NCBI RefSeq assembly: GCF_900105455.1
Contig: NZ_FNSF01000005.1
Span: forward strand, 1,178,001-1,242,000
DNA length: 64,000 bases
From: Tenacibaculum sp. MAR_2009_124
GTDB taxonomy: Bacteria > Bacteroidota > Bacteroidia > Flavobacteriales > Flavobacteriaceae
Direction: 5' to 3'
A model generated the notes under the pieces. That model had not been told where the DNA came from. It was given only the letters and a program-made list of their open reading frames with translations, and made no database searches. Positions 10,143 to 18,471 of this stretch are shown here, in pieces; positions within the stretch are counted from its first letter, which is position 1; the number at the start of each line of letters is the position of its first letter. Both the position numbers and the translations under genes were made by a program.

Positions 10143-10898
10143 ATGAAAATGCAAAAAAAACATGCAAGAAAACAACTGGAAAAATTCTCAACAATTTTCA
10201 CGCAATTAGGCTTGGTACTTTCTCTGTTTATAGTCTATGTTTTGGTAGAATATGAATCAGAGAAGAAGGAAGATGTGGTCATTGCTTATAATCATTTCGA
10301 TGCGGAAGATATGTACACATTAGATGATCGACCCGTAGTTTTTGTGAAGGATGTCCCTAAAAAGAAGGCGGCAGAAGTAAAAAGAAAAATTCATGTTGAT
10401 ATAACCAAAGTTAAAATAGTTGATAATGAAGAAGACCTTAGAGAGTTAATTGATTTACCAACTAATGAGGATAAACCTCTTGTTGATATCAATAAATTGG
10501 ATGAGGTTTCCGATGGTGATGACATAAAAGAAAGTGAAGATCCTATACCAATGGTTAACATTCAAAATGCACCTGTTTTTAAAGGTTGTGAAGGATTGAG
10601 TGAAAAAGAAGGTAGATTATGTCTAGAAAATAAAATGAAGCAGTACGTGCGACGTTATTTTGATGCGGATTTAGCGAATGATTTAGGAATGAGATCGGGG
10701 AAGTACAGAATTTACACTCAATTTGTAATAGACAAGCAAGGAAATGTTTCAGATATTAAGATAAAAGCTCCTCACGTACGACTTAAAAAAGAAGTAAGTA
10801 AGGTAATTAATAAACTCCCACAGTTTACCCCGGGCAAACAGAATAGTAAGCCTGTTAAAGTAAGCTATATGCTACCTATTACATTTATGGTGCAATAG
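10143..10898 (+). CDS. TonB-like energy transducer paralogue
   Basis: 251 residues, clearly paralogous to the preceding gene. It has the same membrane anchor (FTQLGLVLSLFIVYVLV), the same cysteine-containing VFKGCEG motif, and a C-terminal domain sharing YFDADLAN, a PGK motif and YMLPITF. It lacks the proline-rich linker of ordinary TonB; the spacer is instead acidic and lysine-rich (about residues 45-140). Because the spacer normally spans the periplasm, this copy may have a different reach or partner (inference). It has its own promoter region after the upstream terminator and its own terminator at 10911, so it is transcribed separately from its neighbour. Confidence 0.88.
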   Translation: MKMQKKHARKQLEKFSTIFTQLGLVLSLFIVYVLVEYESEKKEDVVIAYNHFDAEDMYTLDDRPVVFVKDVPKKKAAEVKRKIHVDITKVKIVDNEEDLRELIDLPTNEDKPLVDINKLDEVSDGDDIKESEDPIPMVNIQNAPVFKGCEGLSEKEGRLCLENKMKQYVRRYFDADLANDLGMRSGKYRIYTQFVIDKQGNVSDIKIKAPHVRLKKEVSKVINKLPQFTPGKQNSKPVKVSYMLPITFMVQ

Positions 10899-10910
10899 AT
10901 TATGATTGAA

Positions 10911-10942
10911 AACTCAGTTAATTTTATTAGCTGAGTTTTTTA
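10911..10942 (+). terminator. Terminator after the second tonB-like gene
   Basis: The arms AACTCAG (10911-10917) and CTGAGTT (10931-10937), extended by four further pairs, form an 11-bp stem with a 5-nt loop, followed by T residues. It separates the tonB paralogue from the acyltransferase. Confidence 0.85.
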
Positions 10943-10953
10943 CATTTGTAATT

Positions 10954-11550
10954 ATGAATAAAAAAGATCAATATTTTGCTCATGAAACTTCGGTAATAGA
11001 TGAGGGGAGTTCTATAGGAAGTGAAACGAAAATATGGCACTTTAGTCATATTATGTCCAATGCAATCATTGGAACTAATTGTACTATCGGACAAAATGTT
11101 GTCGTTTCTCCAGAGGTTATTCTTGGACAAAATGTTAAGGTTCAAAATAACGTTTCTATTTATACAGGTGTAATATGCGAAGATAATGTGTTTTTAGGGC
11201 CTTCAATGGTGTTTACTAACATAATGAATCCTCGAAGCGAAATTAATCGTAAAAACGAGTTTAAAACAACATTGGTAAAGCAAGGAGCATCAATTGGTGC
11301 GAATGCAACAGTGCTATGTGGTATAACGATTGGAGAATATGCACTAATAGGTGCTGGTTCAGTTGTTACGAAGGATGTTCCTCAGTACGGTTTAGTTGTT
11401 GGGAATCCATCTAAGCAAATAGGATGGGTTAGTAAACGGGGGTGTCGTTTGAATTTCAATAAAAAGGAAGAGGCCTTTTGCCCTGAATCTGGAATTTTGT
11501 ACGTTAAAGAGAACAATATTGTACGTGTTGAAAACCAAAAGATTAACTAA
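10954..11550 (+). CDS. Left-handed beta-helix acyltransferase (WbpD/WlbB-like sugar N-acetyltransferase)
   Basis: 198 residues built of imperfect hexapeptide repeats ([LIV]-G-x4), for example IGTNCTIGQNVVVSPEVILG and IGANATVLCGITIGEYALIG. This is the left-handed beta-helix of acetyl-CoA-dependent transferases. The segment MNPRSEINRKNEF is typical of the WbpD/WlbB group, which acetylates UDP-3-amino-2,3-dideoxy sugars for surface polysaccharides. The ATG at 10954 is chosen because upstream in-frame codons lie inside the terminator of the preceding gene. A TACATTTG box at 10941-10948 lies immediately before the ATG. No sugar-nucleotide partner genes are adjacent, so the exact substrate is unknown. 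Confidence 0.85.
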   Translation: MNKKDQYFAHETSVIDEGSSIGSETKIWHFSHIMSNAIIGTNCTIGQNVVVSPEVILGQNVKVQNNVSIYTGVICEDNVFLGPSMVFTNIMNPRSEINRKNEFKTTLVKQGASIGANATVLCGITIGEYALIGAGSVVTKDVPQYGLVVGNPSKQIGWVSKRGCRLNFNKKEEAFCPESGILYVKENNIVRVENQKIN

Positions 11551-11583
11551 TATTAAAGAAATGTGAAATTTTTGTAAAAAATA

Positions 11584-11614
11584 TTTGTGTAAAAGAAAAA
11601 GTTTGTTAAATTTG
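11584..11614 (+). promoter_or_regulatory. Bacteroidota-type promoter for the candidate small RNA
   Basis: TTTG (11584-11587), a 19-nt spacer, then TAAATTTG (11607-11614) exactly match the TTTG-N19-TAnnTTTG form. It lies 34 nt downstream of the acyltransferase stop and does not lead into any plus-strand gene. Confidence 0.6.
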
Positions 11615-11618
11615 TAAT

Positions 11619-11697
11619 GTGGTTGAATAAACCACTTTCTTTTTCTTTTTCATAGCAATTTTTCCCACTCAGTATTTTTTGAGTGGGTTTTGTTTTT
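11619..11697 (+). ncRNA. Candidate intergenic small RNA, about 75-80 nt
   Basis: A promoter match ends at 11614 and predicts transcription from about 11620. The predicted transcript starts with a 6-bp hairpin (GTGGTT 11619-11624 with AACCAC 11630-11635). A pyrimidine-rich single-stranded stretch follows (11636-11663). It ends in a strong Rho-independent terminator (CCCACTCA 11664-11671 with TGAGTGGG 11680-11687, then TTTTGTTTTTT). No open reading frame of useful size is present. The flanking genes end on either side: the acyltransferase on this strand, and the lacI-type gene convergent on the other. It could instead be a double terminator for the acyltransferase; the promoter match argues for an independent transcript. 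Confidence 0.5.
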
Positions 11698-12731
11698 TAG
11701 TAAGTTTTTGTAGGTCTTGTTGATTCTCGAATAACTAAATCAGTCTTGATAACTTTTGTCTCGTTTTTGTTGGAGTTTCCTTTTTTTTCCAATTTATTAA
11801 TTAGCATTTCTGCTGCGGTAGCTCCCATAATCTCCCCATGTTGACTTACAGTAGTCATTTTTGGGCTTGAGTGTCGGGCTAATATTCCATTTGAAAAAGA
11901 TATAACTGAAAAGTCTTGCGGAATTTTGTATCCCATTCTTGTTGCAACTTTCATTGCGGCGATAGCAGAAGATTCATCAGTAGTAATAACGCTGTCGATT
12001 GTATTGTTTTTAAATATGGGATCTAAAATAGATTCATATTTTTTATAATCCTCTTCAACAATATTAATCACAAGATTTTTATTAACGGTAAGATTTAAGT
12101 CTTCCAAGCCTTTTAAATAGCCTAAGTATCTACGTTCACCAATTTTTAAATCACTGATTGTAGAAATAAAAGCAATGTTTTTATGACCGGTTTTGTAAAG
12201 ATGTTTTACAGTAGTTACTGTTCCTTCAAAATCATTTGTAATGACCTTGTCGCAATCAATGTCCTGAGCAATTCTATCGAACATAACAATAGGAACACCG
12301 CTATCGATAGTGTCTTGAAAATGATCGAAGCTTCTTTTTCTAATGGTTTCTTCAGACAATGATAAAATAAGACCATCAATACTACCGTTAGATAACATTC
12401 TAATCGTTTCCACTTCTTTGTCATAAGATTCATTGGAGATACAAGAAATAATTTTATAGCCATTTTCACTTGCAACCGTTTCAATTCCATTAAATACTTG
12501 AGCTAAAAAGTAATTTAACATGTTGGGAATTAAAATACCAATTGTTTTTGTTTTTTTGTTTTTCAGGTTAACAGCAGTAATATTGGGCCTATAATTGTTT
12601 TCTTTTGCAAATTTTCTGATTTTCTCTTTTGTTGTTTCACTAATTTCATAGCTGTCATTTAAAGCTTTTGAAACTGTTGAAATCGAAACACCAAGATGTT
12701 TCGCTATGTCTTTAATTGTTAGCCTTTTCAT
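11697..12731 (-). CDS. LacI family transcriptional regulator
   Basis: 344 residues. An N-terminal LacI helix-turn-helix (TIKDIAKHLGVSISTVSKAL, residues 4-23) and hinge region are followed by a periplasmic-binding-protein-like sensor domain (about 60-340, TIGILIPNML, VMFDRI, AITTDESSA). Such regulators usually repress sugar-use operons and respond to a sugar or sugar phosphate. It sits 61 nt downstream of, and on the same strand as, the glycosyltransferase operon, and about 7 kb from a GH113-like hydrolase. A role in carbohydrate control of that region is plausible but not shown; no palindromic operator was identified. Confidence 0.93.
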   Translation of the reverse strand: MKRLTIKDIAKHLGVSISTVSKALNDSYEISETTKEKIRKFAKENNYRPNITAVNLKNKKTKTIGILIPNMLNYFLAQVFNGIETVASENGYKIISCISNESYDKEVETIRMLSNGSIDGLILSLSEETIRKRSFDHFQDTIDSGVPIVMFDRIAQDIDCDKVITNDFEGTVTTVKHLYKTGHKNIAFISTISDLKIGERRYLGYLKGLEDLNLTVNKNLVINIVEEDYKKYESILDPIFKNNTIDSVITTDESSAIAAMKVATRMGYKIPQDFSVISFSNGILARHSSPKMTTVSQHGEIMGATAAEMLINKLEKKGNSNKNETKVIKTDLVIRESTRPTKTY

Positions 12732-12792
12732 AAAAAATTAGGAAATAGTTAAAAACAATAATACGAAAATCCGCTAATATGAGCGCAATCTA

Positions 12793-14151
12793 TTACGTTA
12801 GCTTTGTTTTAAAACTCGGTTTAGGAATGTTTAATTCATACATTAACACCAAAAAAACTATGAAATATTCAATAAAAACAAACCATAAGTTTTCTTTCCA
12901 TGGTGTGTTAGCATAGGCCTGATAACTAAAAATTATAACAAAACTCCAAATTAAAGGGAAGCGATATTTTGTGAAAACACTCAAAATTAACAGGGTAGCT
13001 AAATACCAAGGATGAACCGTGGTGGAAATAAAATAGTAGAATGATAAACATAAAAGCATTGCTGTTATCAAATCTTGCATTTTTTTATTCTTTCTAAAGA
13101 AAGTTACACCTAGTATAAATAGAATAGCAACTAAAGGTATTATTTTTCCAATGATACCAATTTCATTATAACCTCTAAAAAGGTAGCCAATTTCTCTGGC
13201 TAAATAATAAATACTAGCATTAAACTCAAAACTTCTAAACCAAAGGCCAACGGAATTGCCATAATTAGCTAGAAATTCTCCTGACATAAAAGGAATAAAA
13301 GTTCCAAGGAGCGTTGCTATTGTAACAAGGTAAAAAGCTATTAGTTTTTTGGTTCCATTAAAAAAAGAAGTTTTATCATTCACAAAGTACTTAAAGAACA
13401 AAGGAAGGAAAAGTATCGGAATTAATTTTACTGAGATTGATAGTGCTAAAAATATACCTGAAAGAACCCATTTTTTTTGCGATAATTTATACATCGATAA
13501 AATCAGAAAAAATAACATTACGGGTTCAAAGTGCAAATTTCCTGTTAATTCGACTATTATAAATGGATTTAAAATATATAGGAAAATATTCTCTACGGGA
13601 AGATTCATTATTTTCAATAGCTTTTTTCCATAAAAAAGGATTCCTATATCAGCTGCGATAATTAAAAAATGCATTACTGTTACAGAAACTAAAATACTGT
13701 TGTTTCCTACTAGTGAGGCAATATAAAAACATAATTGATTAATAGGAGGGTAATTCGTGAAGTGACTTCCGTTCATTTCTCCCATTCCTTTATACAGTTC
13801 TACAGCTTCATTTACTGGTTGTTTTCCAAGTTCAATAAAGGTTTCAGGCAGGGATAAGTACGGATTGAATCCTTCAAAAAGCATTCTGCCATCCCAAATA
13901 AAGCGATAAAAATCTTGCGATAAATTTGGAATAGAAAATAGAAAGACCAACCTGAATAATATTGAAACTCCTGCTAGATAAGAGAAGTCTTGTTTTTTGA
14001 CACTAAACAAAAAGTAAGTAGCGGTAAACAAGCTTCCCCACAAAGCTAGTAAGGAATAAAAAGAGGTTCTTTCTAAGTAATAAGCAAATAAGAAATATAG
14101 GATTAAAATAACTCCAGTTAGTAAAGAACTATGTTTCTCGATAAATTTCAT
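12793..14151 (-). CDS. Multi-spanning GT-C fold glycosyltransferase (polyprenyl-phosphate mannosyltransferase-like)
   Basis: 452 residues with about eleven to twelve predicted membrane helices. An early loop carries the acidic motif QDFYRFIWDGRML, followed by GFNPY and TNYPPI, a pattern seen in GT-C enzymes of the GT87/MptB type that take sugar from polyprenyl-phosphate donors. The catalytic aspartate is probably the one in SQDFYRFIWDG (family knowledge). Its ATG follows immediately after the TAA of the upstream glycosyltransferase, so the two are translationally linked. The polyprenyl-phosphate sugar donor could be made by the DPM1-like enzyme at 15642-16334 in the same operon, which makes this the likely acceptor-side enzyme of a surface glycan or glycolipid pathway (inference). 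Confidence 0.8.
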   Translation of the reverse strand: MKFIEKHSSLLTGVILILYFLFAYYLERTSFYSLLALWGSLFTATYFLFSVKKQDFSYLAGVSILFRLVFLFSIPNLSQDFYRFIWDGRMLFEGFNPYLSLPETFIELGKQPVNEAVELYKGMGEMNGSHFTNYPPINQLCFYIASLVGNNSILVSVTVMHFLIIAADIGILFYGKKLLKIMNLPVENIFLYILNPFIIVELTGNLHFEPVMLFFLILSMYKLSQKKWVLSGIFLALSISVKLIPILFLPLFFKYFVNDKTSFFNGTKKLIAFYLVTIATLLGTFIPFMSGEFLANYGNSVGLWFRSFEFNASIYYLAREIGYLFRGYNEIGIIGKIIPLVAILFILGVTFFRKNKKMQDLITAMLLCLSFYYFISTTVHPWYLATLLILSVFTKYRFPLIWSFVIIFSYQAYANTPWKENLWFVFIEYFIVFLVLMYELNIPKPSFKTKLT

Positions 14152-15642
14152 TTAAGCTTTAGAAAAAAGAGATTTAAAAAATACGTATCCAAAGCCAATA
14201 AAAAGCATAAGGTGAAAAGGAAACAAACCAAAATCACCACCTTGGTCACCTACGATAAAGGCACTATACATTCCAAAAGCAAAATACACGGCTAGCAAGC
14301 CTTCAATAATAACATTCATAGAAGGTTTATTTCTTACGTATTTATTGTTTTTCCAACCATCTGCTATAGATTTTATATTGAATTTAGGTGTTCTTACAAA
14401 TTCACTTTTTTTACCAAAATGCCCTTCCATTACAGCTATTGTATTATGCAAAGAAAAACCCATTGCGATTGAGAAAAATGAAAAGAATGCACCTATGTAT
14501 TTTATAAAGTTTATAAAACCGCCACCGTATGTTTTCTTGTACATGAACCAATAGCAAACGAAAAAAATAAGTGTGCTAACAATAAAGAAACTCATTACTA
14601 AGAAGTATATCTTTAAGTGAGCATATTCATTTTTTATATAAAGCATTGGAATACTTAAAATGGCTACTAGGAAAATACAAGTAAACATTGAACTGTTTAG
14701 TAAATGAAGCATTCCATGAACTTTTGTTTTAAAAGGAATGTTTTTGCAGGTAATAATTCGTTTTAGCATTTTTTGAAAGTTTTCAGCACCTCCCTTATTC
14801 CATCTAAACTGTTGCGATCGAGCCGCACTAATAACTACAGGAAGCTCAGCAGGTGTTTCAACATTTTCAAGATATTTGAATTTCCATTTCTTTAGTTGAG
14901 CTCGGTAACTAAGGTCTAAATCTTCTGTTAAGGTGTCTCCTTCCCAGTTTCCAGCGTCGTAAATACATTCTTTACGCCATATACCAGCAGTACCATTAAA
15001 ATTAATAAAATGTCCTTGGCTATTTCTTCCAACTTGTTCTAAAGTAAAGTGAGCATCTAAAGCGAATGCTTGTATTTTGGTAAGAGTAGAGTAATTTCTA
15101 TTAATATGCCCCCAACGTGTTTGAACTACTCCAATTTCTGGATTTTTAAAGAACGGAACTGTTTCTTCTAACCAACAAGATTTTGGCAAGAAATCAGCAT
15201 CAAAAATTGCAATGAATTCTCCTTTGGCAATTTTCAATCCTTCCTTTAAAGCTCCAGCTTTAAATCCTTCTCGATTTTTACGTCTTATATGTTGAATGTC
15301 TAAACCATTTTCTTGAAGCTTTGTTATATGCTGTGCGGTGGTTTCAACAGATTCGTCAGTAGAATCGTCCAATACCTGTATTTCTAGTTTATCACTCGGA
15401 TAGTTTAATTTAGCAATGTTATCTAGTAAACGTTCCATAACATAAAGCTCATTGTAAACAGGTAACTGAATTGTTATATAAGGAACTTCTTCTGCGTTCG
15501 CTAAATCAAACTTAGGCGAATTATCTTGCTTTTTTCTTGCTTTTAAATAATTAAAAAGCAGATTTAATTGAGCCAACGCATACATTAAAATAAGAACTAA
15601 TGATATTGTGTATAACGCGATTACAATATATTCTAAAATCAT
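14152..15642 (-). CDS. Membrane glycosyltransferase family 2, cellulose/mannan synthase-like
   Basis: 496 residues. One N-terminal membrane helix precedes a cytoplasmic GT-A domain with the processive GT2 signatures: DDSTDES, FDADF (UDP/metal-binding aspartates), TEDLDLSYR (catalytic base region) and QQFRWNKG (the Q-x-x-R-W motif). Four to five C-terminal membrane helices follow. The architecture matches bacterial cellulose synthase-like proteins and plant CslA glucomannan synthases, so a beta-linked polysaccharide or glycolipid is the likely product. No PilZ domain is seen. The start codon overlaps the stop of the DPM1-like gene by one base. A GH113-like (beta-mannanase family) lipoprotein is encoded on the opposite strand about 5 kb away. 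Confidence 0.87.
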   Translation of the reverse strand: MILEYIVIALYTISLVLILMYALAQLNLLFNYLKARKKQDNSPKFDLANAEEVPYITIQLPVYNELYVMERLLDNIAKLNYPSDKLEIQVLDDSTDESVETTAQHITKLQENGLDIQHIRRKNREGFKAGALKEGLKIAKGEFIAIFDADFLPKSCWLEETVPFFKNPEIGVVQTRWGHINRNYSTLTKIQAFALDAHFTLEQVGRNSQGHFINFNGTAGIWRKECIYDAGNWEGDTLTEDLDLSYRAQLKKWKFKYLENVETPAELPVVISAARSQQFRWNKGGAENFQKMLKRIITCKNIPFKTKVHGMLHLLNSSMFTCIFLVAILSIPMLYIKNEYAHLKIYFLVMSFFIVSTLIFFVCYWFMYKKTYGGGFINFIKYIGAFFSFFSIAMGFSLHNTIAVMEGHFGKKSEFVRTPKFNIKSIADGWKNNKYVRNKPSMNVIIEGLLAVYFAFGMYSAFIVGDQGGDFGLFPFHLMLFIGFGYVFFKSLFSKA

Positions 15643-16334
15643 TATTTGAAACTGTATTTAAATATCCAACCTAAAATTTTTACGCCTGCAAAGATAGTAC
15701 CTTTAACGGTTCCTGAAACTTTTGATACACCTATTCTGTTTCGGTATTTTACAGCGATTTCTTCATAGGTTAGTTTCTGTTTTATTGCCTTTAATTGCAT
15801 TTCAACAGTCCAACCATATGTTTTGTCTTCCATGTTTAAATTCAATAGTTTCTCATACTTAATAGCTCTAAAAGGGCCAAGATCTGTGAATTTGGCTCCA
15901 AAAAAGAGTTTCATTAAAAAAGTAGCAAGCCAGTTTCCAAAAACTTGTTGTGGAGTCATAGCTCCTTTTTCGCGCAATTTTTTAACTCTAGCTCCAATTA
16001 CAAAATCAATATTATTATCTATTATAGGAGCAACGATTTCAGTTAATTGCTCTGGATAATCTGAATAATCTCCATCGAGGAATACTAAAATAGTCGGTTT
16101 TATTTCTTTACTAGCAACATAGTCCATTCCTTTTAAACAAGCATAACCATAGCCTTTTCGTGATTCTTTCAGAACGGTTGCTCCTGCATTTTTCGCATTT
16201 ACTTCAGTATTATCAGTAGAATCATTGCTTACAACAATTACTTCGTCAACAGTAGGAGGTATGTCTTTAATTACATTTGCAATAGAATCTTGCTCGTTAT
16301 AAGCAGGAATAATAACTTTTATTATTTGGTTCAT
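15642..16334 (-). CDS. Glycosyltransferase family 2, dolichyl/polyprenyl-phosphate sugar synthase-like
   Basis: 230 residues, a soluble GT2 domain with IIPAYNEQDSI at the start, a DST nucleotide site (VVSNDSTDNT) and the metal-binding FLDGDYSDYP. There is only a weakly hydrophobic C-terminal segment, as in DPM1-type enzymes that load a sugar from UDP or GDP onto a lipid phosphate. LGPFRAIKYEKLL and GWTVEMQLKA are typical of the bacterial UDP-glucose/dolichyl-phosphate transferase group. It starts the run of three glycosyltransferases in the operon and probably supplies a lipid-linked sugar to the GT-C enzyme two genes downstream (inference from order). Confidence 0.85.
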   Translation of the reverse strand: MNQIIKVIIPAYNEQDSIANVIKDIPPTVDEVIVVSNDSTDNTEVNAKNAGATVLKESRKGYGYACLKGMDYVASKEIKPTILVFLDGDYSDYPEQLTEIVAPIIDNNIDFVIGARVKKLREKGAMTPQQVFGNWLATFLMKLFFGAKFTDLGPFRAIKYEKLLNLNMEDKTYGWTVEMQLKAIKQKLTYEEIAVKYRNRIGVSKVSGTVKGTIFAGVKILGWIFKYSFK

Positions 16335-16337
16335 TTT

Positions 16338-16856
16338 TTATTTTAAATCATTCAAATTGTTCTCCTTTTTAAAAGAAGAAAAATCAGACCATTCATTTAT
16401 TTTTTTACCGTCTTTAAATTTAACAGCTTTTATTAGTTGTTTTTTGCGATAAAGTAAACAATACCCATTCTTTATATTATCTTTTAATTGGCATTTATGG
16501 TTAACATTTCCCACTTTATCATAGTATAACCACCATTTGTTTTGTTTACCATTTATAAAATGCCCTTCCTTTTCTTTTTTACCATCTTTGCGGTAAAAGT
16601 ACCAATAATTTGTAGGAAGATTGTTCTTGTAATGCCCCTCTTTTTTTACGGTACCATTTTTATAGTAAAACTTCCAATAGTCAATTTTTTTATCATTAAT
16701 TTCCCAACCTTCGTTCTTTAACTCTCCATTAGAATAATAGTTTTTTTGATATGTTTTCTGTCCCCATGATTGTTGGGAAATAATGATTAGAAAAAGGACA
16801 TAAACACTCTTTCTAACCATTTTGTTGCTAATAGTGAATAGCTTATTTTTTTTCAT
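16338..16856 (-). CDS. Secreted MORN/YwqK-like repeat protein
   Basis: 172 residues. A signal peptide (about 15-32, ending QQSWGQ) is followed by five or so repeats of about 23 residues of the type YKNGTVKKEGHYKNNLPTN, the MORN-like repeat of the so-called YwqK antitoxin family. These repeats are probably structural, and the toxin-antitoxin label is not supported here because no toxin is adjacent. The first 14 nt overlap the end of the Fe-S membrane protein gene, and the gene ends 3 nt before the DPM1-like gene, so it is embedded in the operon. A related short MORN protein lies at 62793-63137. Confidence 0.75.
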   Translation of the reverse strand: MKKNKLFTISNKMVRKSVYVLFLIIISQQSWGQKTYQKNYYSNGELKNEGWEINDKKIDYWKFYYKNGTVKKEGHYKNNLPTNYWYFYRKDGKKEKEGHFINGKQNKWWLYYDKVGNVNHKCQLKDNIKNGYCLLYRKKQLIKAVKFKDGKKINEWSDFSSFKKENNLNDLK

Positions 16857-18468
16857 TAACTAGCTTCATTAAGTCAATATCGTTACCAAGTAAAACATCT
16901 GTTGGGTTAATTCTACCTTTTTCAGGTCCGTTTTCTAATTTTAAAACACCTCTAGGGCATACAGCAGAACATATTCCACATCCAACACAACTAGAACGAA
17001 CAATGTTTTCACCTTTTTGTGCATAAGCTCTAACATCGATACCTTGCTCACAATACGTTGAACAGTTTCCACAAGAAATACATTGCCCTCCGTTTGTTGT
17101 AATTCTAAAACGTGATTTAAATCTTTGAACAAGTCCTAAATATGCTGCTAAAGGACAACCGAATCTACACCAAACTCTATTTCCAAATATTGGATAAAAA
17201 CCAGTTCCAATTACACCGGCAAACCAAGCTCCAATTAAGAAACTATATGAATCTTTAATCCATTGCGAGTTAATTCCCAGAAAAGAAGAAGCGCTTGTAA
17301 AATAACAATATAATGTAACGATGGTCATAACAAGAGAGAATACCAATACTGAGTGAATTACCCATCGTTCAAGTTTCCATGCTTTTAACGTTTTATTAGA
17401 ATGCTGACGGTAAGGATCCCCTAAAGTTTCAGCCAGTCCTCCACAACCACATACCCATGAACAGTACCATCTTTTACCAAAGAAATATACCATAACGGGA
17501 ACAAAAACTAAGGTTAACAATACACCCCAAACCAAAATAAAAACACCAATGCCACCACTTTTTGATAGAGAATCTAAATTCCATTCAAAGAAAAAATCAT
17601 AGTCCAAAGGAAAGGCATTTTTAAAATCATACCCAGGCATGTTCAAGCTTGTCATAATTTCAGGAATTAAGAAAGCAAAAACAATTTGAAAGAACAGTAC
17701 AGAAGTGGTACGAACAATTTGATAATTGTTATGACGATATTTAATGTACATGCGTACTCCCATTGTAATCATAATAACACAATACAGGAATCCATAAACA
17801 AACCATTGACTAGCCGCACCTCCGTTCAGAGCTTTGCTAATTGGATCAAGAATGAATGTCCAGTTTACCACATAATCGGGTAAAAAATATAATAAGATGT
17901 AAAAGAGTACTAAGTAAATTAAAACAAACCAAGCTATCCAGCCTCTATTGGTACTCGATTCCAAGTAAATACCGTTGTTTTTTATTCCTTTAGGGCCTAA
18001 TAAAATAACATTAGGAATTATAAATAATAAAGCGCCAATAATACCTAGCCCGAAGGTTAAAAACCAAATCAATCCTGGGTTTTCTATGATATATCCTTTA
18101 CCAGCTTTTTTTGCTAAGTCGTAGCTTAGTGTATGAGGTTTGCCGTAAATTTTATATTGAAACTGAGCTCCTTTTAAATCCCAATTCTTTTCCGCATCAT
18201 ATTTTGCAATGAGTTGATCATAATGATCATTTGAATTTTTAAAAGCTTGACGAACTCTTGATGAAAACTCAAAAACACTTAATGGTTCATCGGTAACTAC
18301 GGCTTTTACTAATTCGTCTTTTATGATTTCACTTTTGAATCCTTTTTCTTGGATATAATTATCTAATTCGGCAGAACTTAAATTAAAAGAACCTGTAAAT
18401 AGACTTCCTGTAAATATGCTAAGCCCAAGTAAAAATATTACTAGGCCAATTTGTTTGATTGCTTTCAT
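16843..18468 (-). CDS. NapH/NosR-like membrane ferredoxin (4Fe-4S) protein
   Basis: 541 residues. A periplasmic N-terminal region of about 100 residues is followed by roughly six membrane helices. Two NapH/NosR-type cysteine motifs are seen at the membrane face (WYCSWVCGCGG and VWCRFGCP). A C-terminal double 4Fe-4S ferredoxin domain carries CISCGNCSTYC and CVGCGICSAVCPRG. Proteins of this design move electrons between cytoplasmic or membrane donors and periplasmic acceptors. It is separated by 3 nt from the FAD oxidoreductase gene, so the two likely form one electron-transfer unit, the flavoprotein feeding the Fe-S protein (inference). The acceptor is not evident; no nitrous oxide or nitrate reductase genes are nearby. 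Confidence 0.85.
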   Translation of the reverse strand: MKAIKQIGLVIFLLGLSIFTGSLFTGSFNLSSAELDNYIQEKGFKSEIIKDELVKAVVTDEPLSVFEFSSRVRQAFKNSNDHYDQLIAKYDAEKNWDLKGAQFQYKIYGKPHTLSYDLAKKAGKGYIIENPGLIWFLTFGLGIIGALLFIIPNVILLGPKGIKNNGIYLESSTNRGWIAWFVLIYLVLFYILLYFLPDYVVNWTFILDPISKALNGGAASQWFVYGFLYCVIMITMGVRMYIKYRHNNYQIVRTTSVLFFQIVFAFLIPEIMTSLNMPGYDFKNAFPLDYDFFFEWNLDSLSKSGGIGVFILVWGVLLTLVFVPVMVYFFGKRWYCSWVCGCGGLAETLGDPYRQHSNKTLKAWKLERWVIHSVLVFSLVMTIVTLYCYFTSASSFLGINSQWIKDSYSFLIGAWFAGVIGTGFYPIFGNRVWCRFGCPLAAYLGLVQRFKSRFRITTNGGQCISCGNCSTYCEQGIDVRAYAQKGENIVRSSCVGCGICSAVCPRGVLKLENGPEKGRINPTDVLLGNDIDLMKLVNEKK

Positions 18469-18471
18469 ATT

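Noticed and set aside
16338..16856. Toxin-antitoxin system based on the YwqK label
   Set aside because: Only MORN-like repeats support the label; the protein has a signal peptide, and no toxin gene is adjacent.
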